Positions 27,490 to 36,459 of a stretch of 50,995 bases of DNA are shown here, piece by piece. The stretch's first letter is position 1. Each line of letters opens with the position of its first letter. Under the pieces are notes generated by a model that worked only from the letters and a program-made list of their open reading frames with translations, made no database searches and was not told where the DNA came from. The translations under genes were made by a program, and so were the position numbers. Origin of the DNA: Bacteroidota bacterium (GTDB taxonomy: Bacteria > Bacteroidota > Bacteroidia > B-17B0 > Aurantibacillaceae); the NCBI GenBank assembly GCA_013287545.1, contig JABDDQ010000009.1, forward strand, positions 1-50,995, in the 5' to 3' direction.

Positions 27490-28103
27490 TGCGCTTGCCG
27501 GCTCGTCCACCTAAATTGTTGCAAAGTTTATTGCCGCAGTGCTTTTGGAACTTGCCCAACCGACAGAATAAAATTTACTTAACCTTTGATGACGGGCCAA
27601 CACCAGAAGTGTTGCCCGTTATTTTAAAAACACTTGACGCGTATAAAGTACCCGCCACCTTTTTTTGTGTAGGAGAAAATATGCAAAAGCACCCCGACTT
27701 GCTTTGGGAAATGCAAAAAAGAAACCATGCCATTGGCAACCACACGCATAACCACATTAGCGGCTGGCGTACTAAAAACGAAACTTATTTTGAAAACGTA
27801 GAGGCTTGCCAAAAGGTTTACAAAGCGAAACTGTTTCGTCCGCCATACGGCAGGCTGCGCACATCGCAAGCAAACGAGCTTACAAGAAAATACAAAATAA
27901 TTATGTGGGATGTGCTGAGCTACGATTACGATAAAAAAGTGCTACCCGAAATTTGTTTTAGAAATGTAATTGATGCCACCAAAAGCGGTTCGGTAATTGT
28001 TTTTCATGATAATGTAAAGGCATTAAAAAATTTAGAGTACGCCCTACCCCGCAGCATAGATTTTTTATTGAAGAAAGATTTTGTGTTTGATGTGATTAGG
28101 TAG
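27489..28103 (+). CDS. NodB-type polysaccharide deacetylase
   Basis: The protein has 204 residues. The metal site is complete: TFDDGPTP (32-39, with the catalytic-base Asp and the metal Asp) and HTHNH (85-89). RPPYG (~117-121) and IVFHDN (~172-177) give the other conserved groove motifs. It removes acetyl groups from N-acetylated sugars. No signal peptide is obvious, so it may be cytoplasmic or membrane-tethered. Overlap with the DUF2723 gene suggests the two act on the same glycan route; this is inference from coupling. Confidence 0.88.
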   Translation: MRLPARPPKLLQSLLPQCFWNLPNRQNKIYLTFDDGPTPEVLPVILKTLDAYKVPATFFCVGENMQKHPDLLWEMQKRNHAIGNHTHNHISGWRTKNETYFENVEACQKVYKAKLFRPPYGRLRTSQANELTRKYKIIMWDVLSYDYDKKVLPEICFRNVIDATKSGSVIVFHDNVKALKNLEYALPRSIDFLLKKDFVFDVIR

Positions 28104-28198
28104 AAGTTTCTATTTGTTATTTCAATTTTTAATTGCAGGCAAAAGGTTTTCGTTGCTATCCTTAAAGCAGCACTGTAACAATTTTGTATATTTAATAC

Positions 28199-28891
28199 AT
28201 GAAAAAAATAATAAACATATTATTTGTTTTAGTAATGGCAGTTTTTGTTGCGTGTAACTCAGGTTCACCAAAACAAACCACAGCTGTAAATTATAACCTA
28301 ATAATGCAGCAATTAGATAGCATCCATTTTAATGATCAATTTTATCGTAAAAGAATCGACTCCTTAGAAAAATTAAGCCAGCATTATTCAAATGTACTTT
28401 TACAATCCTCACATATAGCTACTAAGCAAGATAGCGACAATGTAAAAAAAGTAAGCGATGATTTAAACACCAGTTGGAGTGCCGTAAACAAAAGCGACGC
28501 CAGTAACTTAATAAAAGTAAAAACTATTATTGATACATATGGTTGGCTTGGTGCTGATGTAATTGGCAGCCAAGCCAACCAAACTTTGTTTTTAGTAATT
28601 CAGCATGGCGGTTTAGCAGTACAAGAAAAATATTTGCCCATAATGAAAGAAGCCGCAAAAAATAAGAAAGCCGACCCCGCAGAGTTAGCCCTTTTAATTG
28701 ATAGAATAGAAGTATCTAACAACAGGCCTCAAATTTACGGTTCACAAATAAAAAAAGAATCTGGTAAATTTGTAATCTGTCCCATAATTGATGAGGTTAA
28801 TGTAAATAAACGTAGGTCTGCTGTAGGTCTTTCGTCGTTAGAAGAGTATGCTAAAAACTGGAATATAAATTATAAACTACCAGCTCAATAA
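28199..28891 (+). CDS. DUF6624-like lipoprotein
   Basis: The protein has 230 residues with a lipoprotein signal ending VFVAC (Cys19). The body follows the DUF6624 pattern: DQFYRKRID, then TIIDTYGWLGADVIGSQA, LFLVIQHG, LLIDRIEVSNNRPQIYGSQ, and a tail NKRRSAVGLSSLEEYAKNW. The biochemical function of this family is not known. It stands alone between the deacetylase and an oligopeptidase, all on the plus strand. Confidence 0.7.
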   Translation: MKKIINILFVLVMAVFVACNSGSPKQTTAVNYNLIMQQLDSIHFNDQFYRKRIDSLEKLSQHYSNVLLQSSHIATKQDSDNVKKVSDDLNTSWSAVNKSDASNLIKVKTIIDTYGWLGADVIGSQANQTLFLVIQHGGLAVQEKYLPIMKEAAKNKKADPAELALLIDRIEVSNNRPQIYGSQIKKESGKFVICPIIDEVNVNKRRSAVGLSSLEEYAKNWNINYKLPAQ

Positions 28892-29000
28892 AAATATAGT
28901 GCTCTCCGCCCTTTTTGCTGTTATCACCAAATAGAGATGCTATTATTCCTATACTATACATAACCCCAAATTAGTATATTTATCCACTTTTAAATTTTAT

Positions 29001-31124
29001 ATGAAAAAAACACTCATAGCATTAAGCCTGTTAACCACCTACACCATGTCAGCACAATTTAATAAAGCCACAGCACCCGTAGCGCAAAAAAAACCGCACA
29101 TGCGCAGCATGCACGGCGATAATGTAACTGATAATTATTATTGGATGTACGATTATTTTGGGCATGGACCAGATAGCAGCCAGGTAATAAAATACCTGCA
29201 GGATGAAAATACATACACCAAAACCGTTTTGCAGCCTACCGAAAAATTGCAAGGCGAGTTGTTTACCGAAATGAAAGCGCGCATTAAAGAAAAAGACGAA
29301 TCGGTACCCGTGTTTAAAAACGGATATTATTATTACACCCGCACCGAAGATGGCAAACAGTATTTTAAATACTGCCGCAAAAAAGGCTCGCTTACCGCTA
29401 CCGAAGAAATTTTGTTGGATGTAGACCAAATGGCTGTTGGTCATCCATATTATTCGGCTACCGGGTTTGATGTTAGTGAGGATAATAATTATTTGGCATT
29501 TGCCGTAGATAAAGTATCGCGTCGCCAGTATACCATTTACATTAAAGATTTGCGCACAGGTAAAATTTTAACCGATGAAATTGCCAACACCAGTGGTGAC
29601 CCTTGCTGGGCCAATGATAACAAAACTATTTTTTATACCGAAAAAAATGAAATCACTTTGTTGTCTGAAAAAATTCTGCGCCATACATTAGGAACCGATG
29701 CCAAACAAGATGCTATTGTTTATACCGAAACAGATAAAAGTAATTACATAGGCGTTTTAAAATCAAAAAATGATAAATATATTTTTATTTACAGCAGCGC
29801 CACTATGTCGACCGAAGAGTTTTTTATTGATGCCGCTAAACCTAACGATGCCTTTAAATCGTTTCAGCCCCGCATAAAAGATCTGCGCTATTGGGTTACA
29901 ACATTAGCTGATAGGTTTTTAATAACCACCAATAAAGATGCAAAAAACTTTAAAGTGATGGAGTGCCCCTTAGATAAACACACTGTAGATAATTGGAAGG
30001 ATTATATCCCACACCGCCCCGATGTGTTGGTACAAAACGTAGAAGAGTTTAAAGATTTCATAGCTATCAACGAGCGTAAAAATGGCCTTGTGCAACTGCG
30101 CATTCGCAGTCTTAAAGATGGCTCTGAACATTATGTAGATTTTGGTGAACCTACTTATGCTGCAAGTATAGGTGCCAACGCCGAGTATAACAGCACCACC
30201 CTGCGTTATAATTATTCATCGCTAACAACTCCTGCTTCAGTATATGATTATGACATGGTTACCAAAACCAAAAAGTTAATGAAACAGCAAGAAGTGTTGG
30301 GCGGCTATAATAAAGACGAGTACCAAACCGAACGCGTTTATGCAACAGCTACTGATGGTACAAAAATTCCTATTTCAATTGTTTATAAAAAAGGCTTGGT
30401 AAAAAATGGCAAGGCTCCTTTATTATTATATGGCTATGGCAGCTATGGCAACAGTATAGATGCCAACTTTAACCCCTCGCGTTTAAGTTTGCTTAACCGC
30501 GGTTTTGTTTACGCCATTGCCCACATACGTGGCGGACAAGAAATGGGCCGCCAGTGGTACGAAGATGGTAAAATGATGAAAAAGAAAAACACCTTTACCG
30601 ATTTTATAGATTGTGGAAATTTTTTGGTTAAAGAAAACTACACAACACCGCAGCACCTTTACGCAATGGGTGGCAGCGCGGGCGGTTTATTAATGGGTGC
30701 TGTAGTTAACATGGCGCCAACCTTATGGCATGGCGTAATTGCACAAGTGCCTTTTGTTGATGTAGTAAACACCATGTTAGATGAAAACATACCGCTAACT
30801 ACTAACGAGTACGATGAGTGGGGCAACCCCAACCAAAAAGACGCCTACTTTTATATGAAAAGCTACAGCCCTTACGAAAATGTAGAACACAAAGCCTACC
30901 CCAACATGTTAGTTATTACTGGTCTGCACGACAGCCAGGTACAGTATTTTGAACCCGCCAAATGGGTAGCCAAACTACGCGATATGAAAACTGACAACAA
31001 CCTACTGCTCCTTAAAACCGATATGGAATATGGGCACGGTGGTGCCAGCGGAAGATTTGATTATTTAAAAGATGTGGCCTTAAACTACTCTTTTTTGTTA
31101 GGGCTTGAGGGCATTAATAAATAA
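29001..31124 (+). CDS. Oligopeptidase B-like prolyl oligopeptidase (S9A)
   Basis: The protein has 707 residues with a signal peptide (MKKTLIALSLLTTYTMSAQ), so it is periplasmic or secreted. The N-terminal beta-propeller (~70-420) precedes an alpha/beta-hydrolase domain with nucleophile Ser559 in GGSAGG, Asp644 in LHDSQVQYFEP and His679 in YGHGGASGRF. YGYGSYGNSIDANF and RGGQEMGRQWYEDGK are typical of the oligopeptidase B branch, which cuts short peptides after basic residues. Specificity cannot be confirmed from motifs alone. Confidence 0.92.
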   Translation: MKKTLIALSLLTTYTMSAQFNKATAPVAQKKPHMRSMHGDNVTDNYYWMYDYFGHGPDSSQVIKYLQDENTYTKTVLQPTEKLQGELFTEMKARIKEKDESVPVFKNGYYYYTRTEDGKQYFKYCRKKGSLTATEEILLDVDQMAVGHPYYSATGFDVSEDNNYLAFAVDKVSRRQYTIYIKDLRTGKILTDEIANTSGDPCWANDNKTIFYTEKNEITLLSEKILRHTLGTDAKQDAIVYTETDKSNYIGVLKSKNDKYIFIYSSATMSTEEFFIDAAKPNDAFKSFQPRIKDLRYWVTTLADRFLITTNKDAKNFKVMECPLDKHTVDNWKDYIPHRPDVLVQNVEEFKDFIAINERKNGLVQLRIRSLKDGSEHYVDFGEPTYAASIGANAEYNSTTLRYNYSSLTTPASVYDYDMVTKTKKLMKQQEVLGGYNKDEYQTERVYATATDGTKIPISIVYKKGLVKNGKAPLLLYGYGSYGNSIDANFNPSRLSLLNRGFVYAIAHIRGGQEMGRQWYEDGKMMKKKNTFTDFIDCGNFLVKENYTTPQHLYAMGGSAGGLLMGAVVNMAPTLWHGVIAQVPFVDVVNTMLDENIPLTTNEYDEWGNPNQKDAYFYMKSYSPYENVEHKAYPNMLVITGLHDSQVQYFEPAKWVAKLRDMKTDNNLLLLKTDMEYGHGGASGRFDYLKDVALNYSFLLGLEGINK

Positions 31125-31211
31125 AACGGTTATAATTTTTTCGGCTAAAATTTCGCGAATTTAATATTCGATTTTTTTACTCAGCCTACAATGCGTGGTA
31201 TAAGAATAGCC

Positions 31212-31322
31212 TTATCTGCTCCGCAAACTATTTTTAAGTTTACCATAACGCTCGCCCATTAGCAGTTTGCGATAATTGTTTTTTTCATCTTTGGTAACAT
31301 CCATTACAAAACCTGCTTGTTG
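31212..31322 (-). other. In-frame coding-like extension behind the amber codon of the PSD-like gene
   Basis: Directly after the TAG the same frame gives 36 codons starting QQAGFVMDVTKDEKNNYRKL and including LLMGERYGKLKN, ending at TAA (31212-31214). MVFQ-type continuations after the GS motif are usual in PSD-like proteins. So this looks like the former or readthrough C terminus rather than spacer. Confidence 0.55.
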
Positions 31323-32501
31323 CTAAAACACCATCATAAAATCAGACCCGCCAAATAAAAAATAACCCATCATATCACCTTTTTTTACTTGCGTGCCAAC
31401 CTGTATATTTTTTTCGAAATTTACCGAACACACCTGCGACATGCCAATGGGCAGCAACGCCACCAAACCAAATTCTGCTGTTTCAACAATTACACAAGCT
31501 CTTGTTTCAACCGATTGCCAGCCCGGTACCGATGCATCATACACATATCGTTTGTTAATCGAATCCCAGGTTAAAATACAACCTGCCGCATTTTCGCCTG
31601 CAATAATTCTAAGCTCTTTAACCGTGCCGCTAACCGGAAAATGATATCGGTGATAATCATTTATATCCAAATACGTATGCGTAAACACACCGTTGGCAAA
31701 TTCTTTTTCGTACTTACTGTCTTCACCAATTAATTTTTCTATCGAGTTTAACGTACCCGATTTTATAGCCACACCTTCTTTCTGCACAATGTTACTCGCG
31801 CTATCGCTATCAATTTGCCAAACACCTTGTGGTTGCGAATCGGCAGGCGAGTCAACAACCGAGTTGTCGCTTGCATCTGCTATGGGTCTTTTATCCGGAG
31901 ATTTAAAGTGCCTCGAAAAAAACTGATTAAATGTTTTCCAATTAGTAGCATCTTCGTACCAGTTATTTTTTAATCCAAATTTATTATCCTGCAAAGCCAT
32001 TTGGTAGTAGGCATCATTCCACGATTCTTTCGTATCCAAAAAACTGCCCCAACCCTTATTAAAACTTATCAGCCAATCGCTATACGGTTTTACATATTGC
32101 AAGGAGTTATTGTAAAAACCTTTTCCATTTAGTTCGGGCAAAGGTTGGTCGTTTATAAAATAATAATAACACAAGCCTTGGTCTAACTTGGTGTACAATT
32201 CCGAGTACGCCATTTTTGGCAGCAAGCCCCAGGGCATAGCCTTTTCGGCATAGGCAATAAAATCGTAATATTCTTCCAGCGTTTGCGCCGGGTTTGAATT
32301 TCTATCGGGGTTTATTTTTTTTGCTCGCGCTATTGCTTCAACAAGCAAGCGTTTTATGTTGGCATCGTGTTCAACTATATCAATCAGCTCTTTTGTTTTT
32401 TGTCCGTAATCTGCTTTTTTAATCGATGTATCACTTCCACACGAAACAAAAAGCAGTACTGTAAATAACAAACTAAAAAGCGCGGTAAATTTTTTGGTCA
32501 T
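31323..32501 (-). CDS. Phosphatidylserine decarboxylase-related lipoprotein, ends at an in-frame TAG
   Basis: The ATG at 32501 is used; a GTG two codons upstream is less likely. The 392-residue product has a lipoprotein signal (LLFVSC), a helical N-terminal part and PSD-family motifs: TFNQFFSRH (~190-198), DYHRYHFPVSG (~282-292) and FGGSDFMMVF at the very end. In PSD enzymes the GST-type motif is where the pyruvoyl group forms; here it reads GGSD, so Ser is kept but the following residue differs, and activity is uncertain. The frame stops at TAG (31323-31325) right after MMVF, but reads on sensibly for 36 codons beyond. It may be truncated by a nonsense mutation. Confidence 0.75.
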   Translation of the reverse strand: MTKKFTALFSLLFTVLLFVSCGSDTSIKKADYGQKTKELIDIVEHDANIKRLLVEAIARAKKINPDRNSNPAQTLEEYYDFIAYAEKAMPWGLLPKMAYSELYTKLDQGLCYYYFINDQPLPELNGKGFYNNSLQYVKPYSDWLISFNKGWGSFLDTKESWNDAYYQMALQDNKFGLKNNWYEDATNWKTFNQFFSRHFKSPDKRPIADASDNSVVDSPADSQPQGVWQIDSDSASNIVQKEGVAIKSGTLNSIEKLIGEDSKYEKEFANGVFTHTYLDINDYHRYHFPVSGTVKELRIIAGENAAGCILTWDSINKRYVYDASVPGWQSVETRACVIVETAEFGLVALLPIGMSQVCSVNFEKNIQVGTQVKKGDMMGYFLFGGSDFMMVF

Positions 32502-32590
32502 AAACACATTTTTAAAAACCGAAAAATAGGCAAAGTATCCATACTATTTTTTTATACCATCAAAAAAAATAAACGTACTTTGTACATGTA

Positions 32591-33157
32591 ATGTTTAACC
32601 AATTAAAAGGTTTGTTGAAGTATATTACAGATTTTGACGAACAACAGCTTACCGAAATAACCAAACACTTTAAACCCAAGTCGGTTAAAAAAAATGCCCT
32701 TTTACTTTCGCAGGGCCAGGTGTGTACCGAGTTTTATTTTATTGAAAAAGGTTGCATCCGTACTTATTTTATAGATAAAGAAGGCAACGAAAAAACAAGA
32801 TACGTAATGTGCAACCCTTCTATTGGCACCGCGCTAACAAGTTTTATTTCGAAAAAACCTTCGTTTGAATTTATTGAAGCACTTGAAGATACCGAGCTTT
32901 TAGTAATAAGCCATGCCGATTTTTATAAACTAAACAACCAAATTACCCAATGGAAAGTTTTTTACCAACGGGTGTTAGAAATGGCTTACTCGTTTCAAAA
33001 CAAAAAAATTGAAGGCTTGGTTACCCTCACTGCCAAACAGCGGTACGATTTATTACTGAAAGAAAATCCCGCTTTAATACAAAGGCTGTCTAATAAAATA
33101 CTGGCTTCTTATCTCGATGTCAGACAAGAGACCTTAAGCAGGTTAAAATCCAAGTAG
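32591..33157 (+). CDS. Crp/Fnr-family transcriptional regulator
   Basis: The protein has 188 residues. Residues ~5-120 form a cyclic-nucleotide-binding-type beta-roll (KNALLLSQGQVCTEFYFIEKGCIRTYF ... ISKKPSFEFIEALEDTELLVI). The C-terminal ~60 residues hold a short HTH (RLSNKILASYLDVRQETLSRL). No Cys cluster for iron-sulfur binding is present. This short type is common in Bacteroidota and often controls a neighbouring stress or detoxification gene. The next gene (33248) has its own -7 box and may be its target. Confidence 0.85.
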   Translation: MFNQLKGLLKYITDFDEQQLTEITKHFKPKSVKKNALLLSQGQVCTEFYFIEKGCIRTYFIDKEGNEKTRYVMCNPSIGTALTSFISKKPSFEFIEALEDTELLVISHADFYKLNNQITQWKVFYQRVLEMAYSFQNKKIEGLVTLTAKQRYDLLLKENPALIQRLSNKILASYLDVRQETLSRLKSK

Positions 33158-33199
33158 CGTTTTTTGATGTAGGTCAATGCACAGCAAATTGACCGGAAG

Positions 33200-33207
33200 T
33201 ATTTTTG
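33200..33207 (+). promoter_or_regulatory. -7 box TATTTTTG before the DHFR-like gene
   Basis: An exact TAnnTTTG lies 40 bases upstream of the ATG at 33248. The -33 partner is not obvious. Just upstream, GTAGGTCAATG and GCAAATTGACC (33169-33194) contain GGTCAAT/ATTGACC inverted halves, a possible site for the Crp-type regulator. Confidence 0.45.
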
Positions 33208-33247
33208 TATCCTAATCAAAAAATTACAAATCATTAAAACCAAAAAA

Positions 33248-33811
33248 ATGAGAAAACTAACTGCATTTAATTTTATGACCTTAGATGGTTATTTTGAAGG
33301 CCCGAAAAAAGGAGAATATGCCTGGCACAAACACGACCAAAGTACCGAGGAAACCGAGTTTGCCGAAGATAAATTGCAATACAATAACACACTGCTTTTA
33401 GGACGTGTTACTTACGACCAAATGGCAAGTTTTTGGCCAACCGAAAACGCCATTAAAATGGTACCCGATGTAGCCAAGGGCATGAACAAAGCCGAAAAAA
33501 TTGTGTTTTCGAATACATTAAAAAAACCCGAGTGGAACAACACACGCGTAATGAGCGGCAACATTGTAGAAGAAATAAAAAAATTAAAAAACACCACGGG
33601 CAGCAACATGACTATACTGGGCAGCGGAAGCATTATAACCCTGTTTGCCGAAAATGGCTTGATTGATGAATTTCAGTTTATGATAAACCCAAAAGCCATA
33701 GGCAGTGGCACACCTATATTTAAAGGCATTAAACAGCAACTAAACCTTAAACTTATTTCGAGCAAAGCATTTAAAGATGGTGTTGTTGTGTTAACGTATC
33801 AACCTGCTTAG
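33248..33811 (+). CDS. Dihydrofolate reductase-family (RibD C-terminal-like) protein
   Basis: The protein has 187 residues. It opens KLTAFNFMTLDGYFEGPKKG, with LLLGRVTYDQMASFWP, KIVFSNTLKKPEW, ILGSGSIITLFAENGLIDEF and a terminal TPIFKGI region. This is the NADPH-binding RibD_C/DHFR fold used by many uncharacterised reductases. It is not a true folate reductase by these motifs alone. It sits 90 bases behind a Crp-type regulator, a pairing seen often, and is presumably induced by it. Confidence 0.85.
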   Translation: MRKLTAFNFMTLDGYFEGPKKGEYAWHKHDQSTEETEFAEDKLQYNNTLLLGRVTYDQMASFWPTENAIKMVPDVAKGMNKAEKIVFSNTLKKPEWNNTRVMSGNIVEEIKKLKNTTGSNMTILGSGSIITLFAENGLIDEFQFMINPKAIGSGTPIFKGIKQQLNLKLISSKAFKDGVVVLTYQPA

Positions 33812-33846
33812 TACAATTTGTAATTTGAAACAAACACAAAATAAAC

Positions 33847-33877
33847 CACTCCGCGTAATTTAAAATTATGCGGAGTG
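33847..33877 (+). terminator. Strong stem-loop after the DHFR-like gene, no T-run
   Basis: CACTCCGC pairs with GCGGAGTG and the inner AT-rich part also pairs (about 14 bp in total). No U-tract follows, so it may protect the mRNA end rather than terminate by itself. Confidence 0.45.
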
Positions 33878-33997
33878 CTAACATTCAATTTCTCTTTACT
33901 CAATCAAAAAAAGTTTCATGTAAGGTTTTTGCATTTTTTGTTTATTGTTGCCTAATAATAAAAACTTAAGTTTAGCACAAAAAACAAATCTATTTGT

Positions 33998-35233
33998 ATG
34001 AAAAAAATTACGCGTACACTAATTGCATTAGTCGGCATACTACTGCTAACACAATGTAACAACTCAAAACCTGAAACCCCGGCCGTTGTAACTGAAAACC
34101 CGTGGAGCTGCACATCTACCCTCGACCCAAATGCCGAAGCCGACATTGACACCAAAGATGTTGATTTTAGTTTTGTGTTTATGGGTTGCAACCGTACCGA
34201 TGATGATTTGCCTGCCACCACCAATAAATCAACTGCCAATGTGTTTCAGTTAAAGCGCACCTTTAACGAAGTATGCGGCATGAAAATAAAACCAAAATTC
34301 TTTTTCTTCCTCGGCGATTTAGTATTGGGGCTTAAAACCGATACCAACGTACTAAGCAGCGAATTAAAAGCATGGGTTCAGCAATTTCAAGCTGATACAT
34401 TTTCTGCCATGCCCAACTCGGGCATTCGTATGGTGGCTGTACCCGGCAATCACGAAATGCTTTATAAAGTAGCCAACCCTCCTAAAAACTTTCCGAAAGA
34501 AGAACGCCCCTGGATAGCCGCACCTGCTATTTGGCGCAGCATTATGCAAACCTTTAGCATACAAGCGCCTGATGATTATGGCATAAGCTATTGCGCAATT
34601 GATAGTTTAACTTACTCCTTTAATTATAAAAATACACACTTTGTATTAGTTAATACAGATACCTATTACAACTCAAAAGATAGCATCATCCCCGGCCTTG
34701 TACCCGCCACCTGGATAGTTAACGACATAACTGCTGCCCGCCAACAAAACAGCAAACAACACATTTTTGTAATGGGCCATAAACCCGCGCAAATTATTTA
34801 CAAAGGCAAACTAACTCCGCAACATGCCGATAGTGTAGATGATATCATCAACCTCGATTCGGTAAACGTAATATGGCCTGCTATGGAAAAAAATAAAGTA
34901 GAAGCCATGCTAACCGCGCACCGTCATGAGTTTTTGGTAACACAACCCACCGAAGGCAAAACCACACAAATAATTGCCGGCAACGGTGGTAGTTTGTACG
35001 AGAGCCACTTGCCCGATAGCAATCAGTTTTTTGGTTACACAAAAATTTATGTAATGAAAAACGGACACGTACTTGCACGCAGCTTTGGGCGCATAACACC
35101 GGGTTCAAAAAAGAATAACTCCTATGTTACACCACTCCCCTGTGGTGATTTAACCCGCCTGCGTTATAAAGATAACATAACCTGGGGTAGAAAAGTGTGC
35201 ACATTTAATCCACTCCTGTACCCACAAAAATAA
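33998..35233 (+). CDS. Calcineurin-like metallophosphoesterase lipoprotein
   Basis: The protein has 411 residues with a lipoprotein signal (LLLTQC). Metallophosphoesterase motifs are FFFLGDLVLG, VPGNHEM, FVMGHKP and TAHRHEF. The first motif, normally DxH, is replaced by FMGCNRTDDD, so metal binding at one site may use other residues. It should act in the periplasm or at the outer membrane on a phosphoester of unknown identity. The gene is flanked by a hairpin before and a terminator after, so it is likely monocistronic. Confidence 0.82.
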   Translation: MKKITRTLIALVGILLLTQCNNSKPETPAVVTENPWSCTSTLDPNAEADIDTKDVDFSFVFMGCNRTDDDLPATTNKSTANVFQLKRTFNEVCGMKIKPKFFFFLGDLVLGLKTDTNVLSSELKAWVQQFQADTFSAMPNSGIRMVAVPGNHEMLYKVANPPKNFPKEERPWIAAPAIWRSIMQTFSIQAPDDYGISYCAIDSLTYSFNYKNTHFVLVNTDTYYNSKDSIIPGLVPATWIVNDITAARQQNSKQHIFVMGHKPAQIIYKGKLTPQHADSVDDIINLDSVNVIWPAMEKNKVEAMLTAHRHEFLVTQPTEGKTTQIIAGNGGSLYESHLPDSNQFFGYTKIYVMKNGHVLARSFGRITPGSKKNNSYVTPLPCGDLTRLRYKDNITWGRKVCTFNPLLYPQK

Positions 35234-35242
35234 GCACTCACA

Positions 35243-35268
35243 AAAGCCTCGCCTCTGCGGGGCTTTTT
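35243..35268 (+). terminator. Rho-independent terminator after the phosphoesterase
   Basis: AAAGCCTCGC pairs with GCGGGGCTTT around CTCT (one T:G pair), followed by TT. Confidence 0.8.
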
Positions 35269-35323
35269 CACAAACTCTCCTTGCGTAAACACTCACAAAT
35301 AATTTTCCCTACCTTCGTTATGC

Positions 35324-36412
35324 ATGAGATATATACTAAGTATACTGGCCATAGCAATAAGTTTTTACAGCCACGCGCAAACTGATTCCCTAAAAACAGA
35401 TTCCTTAAAGCAAGCCCTTGTAAAACACACCCAAGCTATTGAGGCAAACCCAAAAAATGTAAGTGCCTATATAAACCGTGCACGTGTAAAATTTAAATTA
35501 CGTAACTACATGGGCAGTATAGATGATAACCTAAAAGCCATTGAGTTAAACGCCCAAACCGATACCGCTTACACAAACATAGGCGCAGCCAATGCCGCTT
35601 TAAAAAATTATACCGAGGCAATTAAAAATTACAGCAAAGCCATACAAATAAACCCAAAAATGTATAAAGCATTTTGTTTTCGTGGCATGGCAAAAAGCAG
35701 CCAAAACAATTACACAGCCGCCATTGCCGATTACGATTCGTCCATAGCGCTGCACCCAACCTATACCGATGCGTATTTTAGTAGAGGCAGCGCCAATCGT
35801 TATTTAAAAAAGTATGCCAATGCCCTGCACGATTATAGCAAAGTAATTGAGCTGGATACAAATTACACACAAGCCTATTTTCAGCGTGGCAATTGCAAAT
35901 ACGATGTAAATGCGTATAAAGATGCTTGGTACGATTATGCCAAAACAATTACCCGGCAACCCAACAATGCCGATGCCTTTAATGCTTGTGGCAATTGCAA
36001 ATTTGCGCTTAAAGATTATGAAGGCGCCCTTTTAGATTATAACACCGCCATTGAGTTAAACCCACGCAATGCCAACATGCGTTTTCACCGTGCAAACTGC
36101 CGCTTTGCTTTAGATAAATTTACCGAGGCCACCGAAGACCTTACCAAAACCATTGAGCTAAACCCAAAATATGTGCAAGCCTATTGCGCGCGGGCGCATT
36201 GTTATATACGCTTAAAAAAATACGACCTCGCTATTACTGATTGCGATAAAGCCCTCGAAATAAATCCACAATGTGGCGAAGCTTTTTTTAGGCGAGGCAA
36301 TGCCAAACACATGATAGGTGATGCAGTTGGTGCTTGTACCGATTGGGCTAAAACAGTTGCCATAGGCGATTATTTTTCGGCCGCATCCAACATTGCTAAA
36401 TACTGTAGATAA
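35324..36412 (+). CDS. Secreted TPR-repeat protein
   Basis: The protein has 362 residues with a signal peptide ending SFYSHAQ. From residue ~30 to the end it consists of about nine TPR units of 34 residues, such as YTEAIKNYSKAIQINPKMYK and YDLAITDCDKALEINPQCGE. It is a periplasmic helical scaffold for protein contacts; the partner is unknown. A near-consensus -7 box TACCTTCG (35310-35317) precedes the start. Confidence 0.85.
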   Translation: MRYILSILAIAISFYSHAQTDSLKTDSLKQALVKHTQAIEANPKNVSAYINRARVKFKLRNYMGSIDDNLKAIELNAQTDTAYTNIGAANAALKNYTEAIKNYSKAIQINPKMYKAFCFRGMAKSSQNNYTAAIADYDSSIALHPTYTDAYFSRGSANRYLKKYANALHDYSKVIELDTNYTQAYFQRGNCKYDVNAYKDAWYDYAKTITRQPNNADAFNACGNCKFALKDYEGALLDYNTAIELNPRNANMRFHRANCRFALDKFTEATEDLTKTIELNPKYVQAYCARAHCYIRLKKYDLAITDCDKALEINPQCGEAFFRRGNAKHMIGDAVGACTDWAKTVAIGDYFSAASNIAKYCR

Positions 36413-36459
36413 AAAACAAAACACAGCTTACTCATCATTAAAAAGAAATAATTTTAATC

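Noticed and set aside
31125-31211. Terminator after the oligopeptidase gene
   Set aside because: Only a 5-bp CGAAT/ATTCG stem before a T-run at about 31156-31178; too weak to list.
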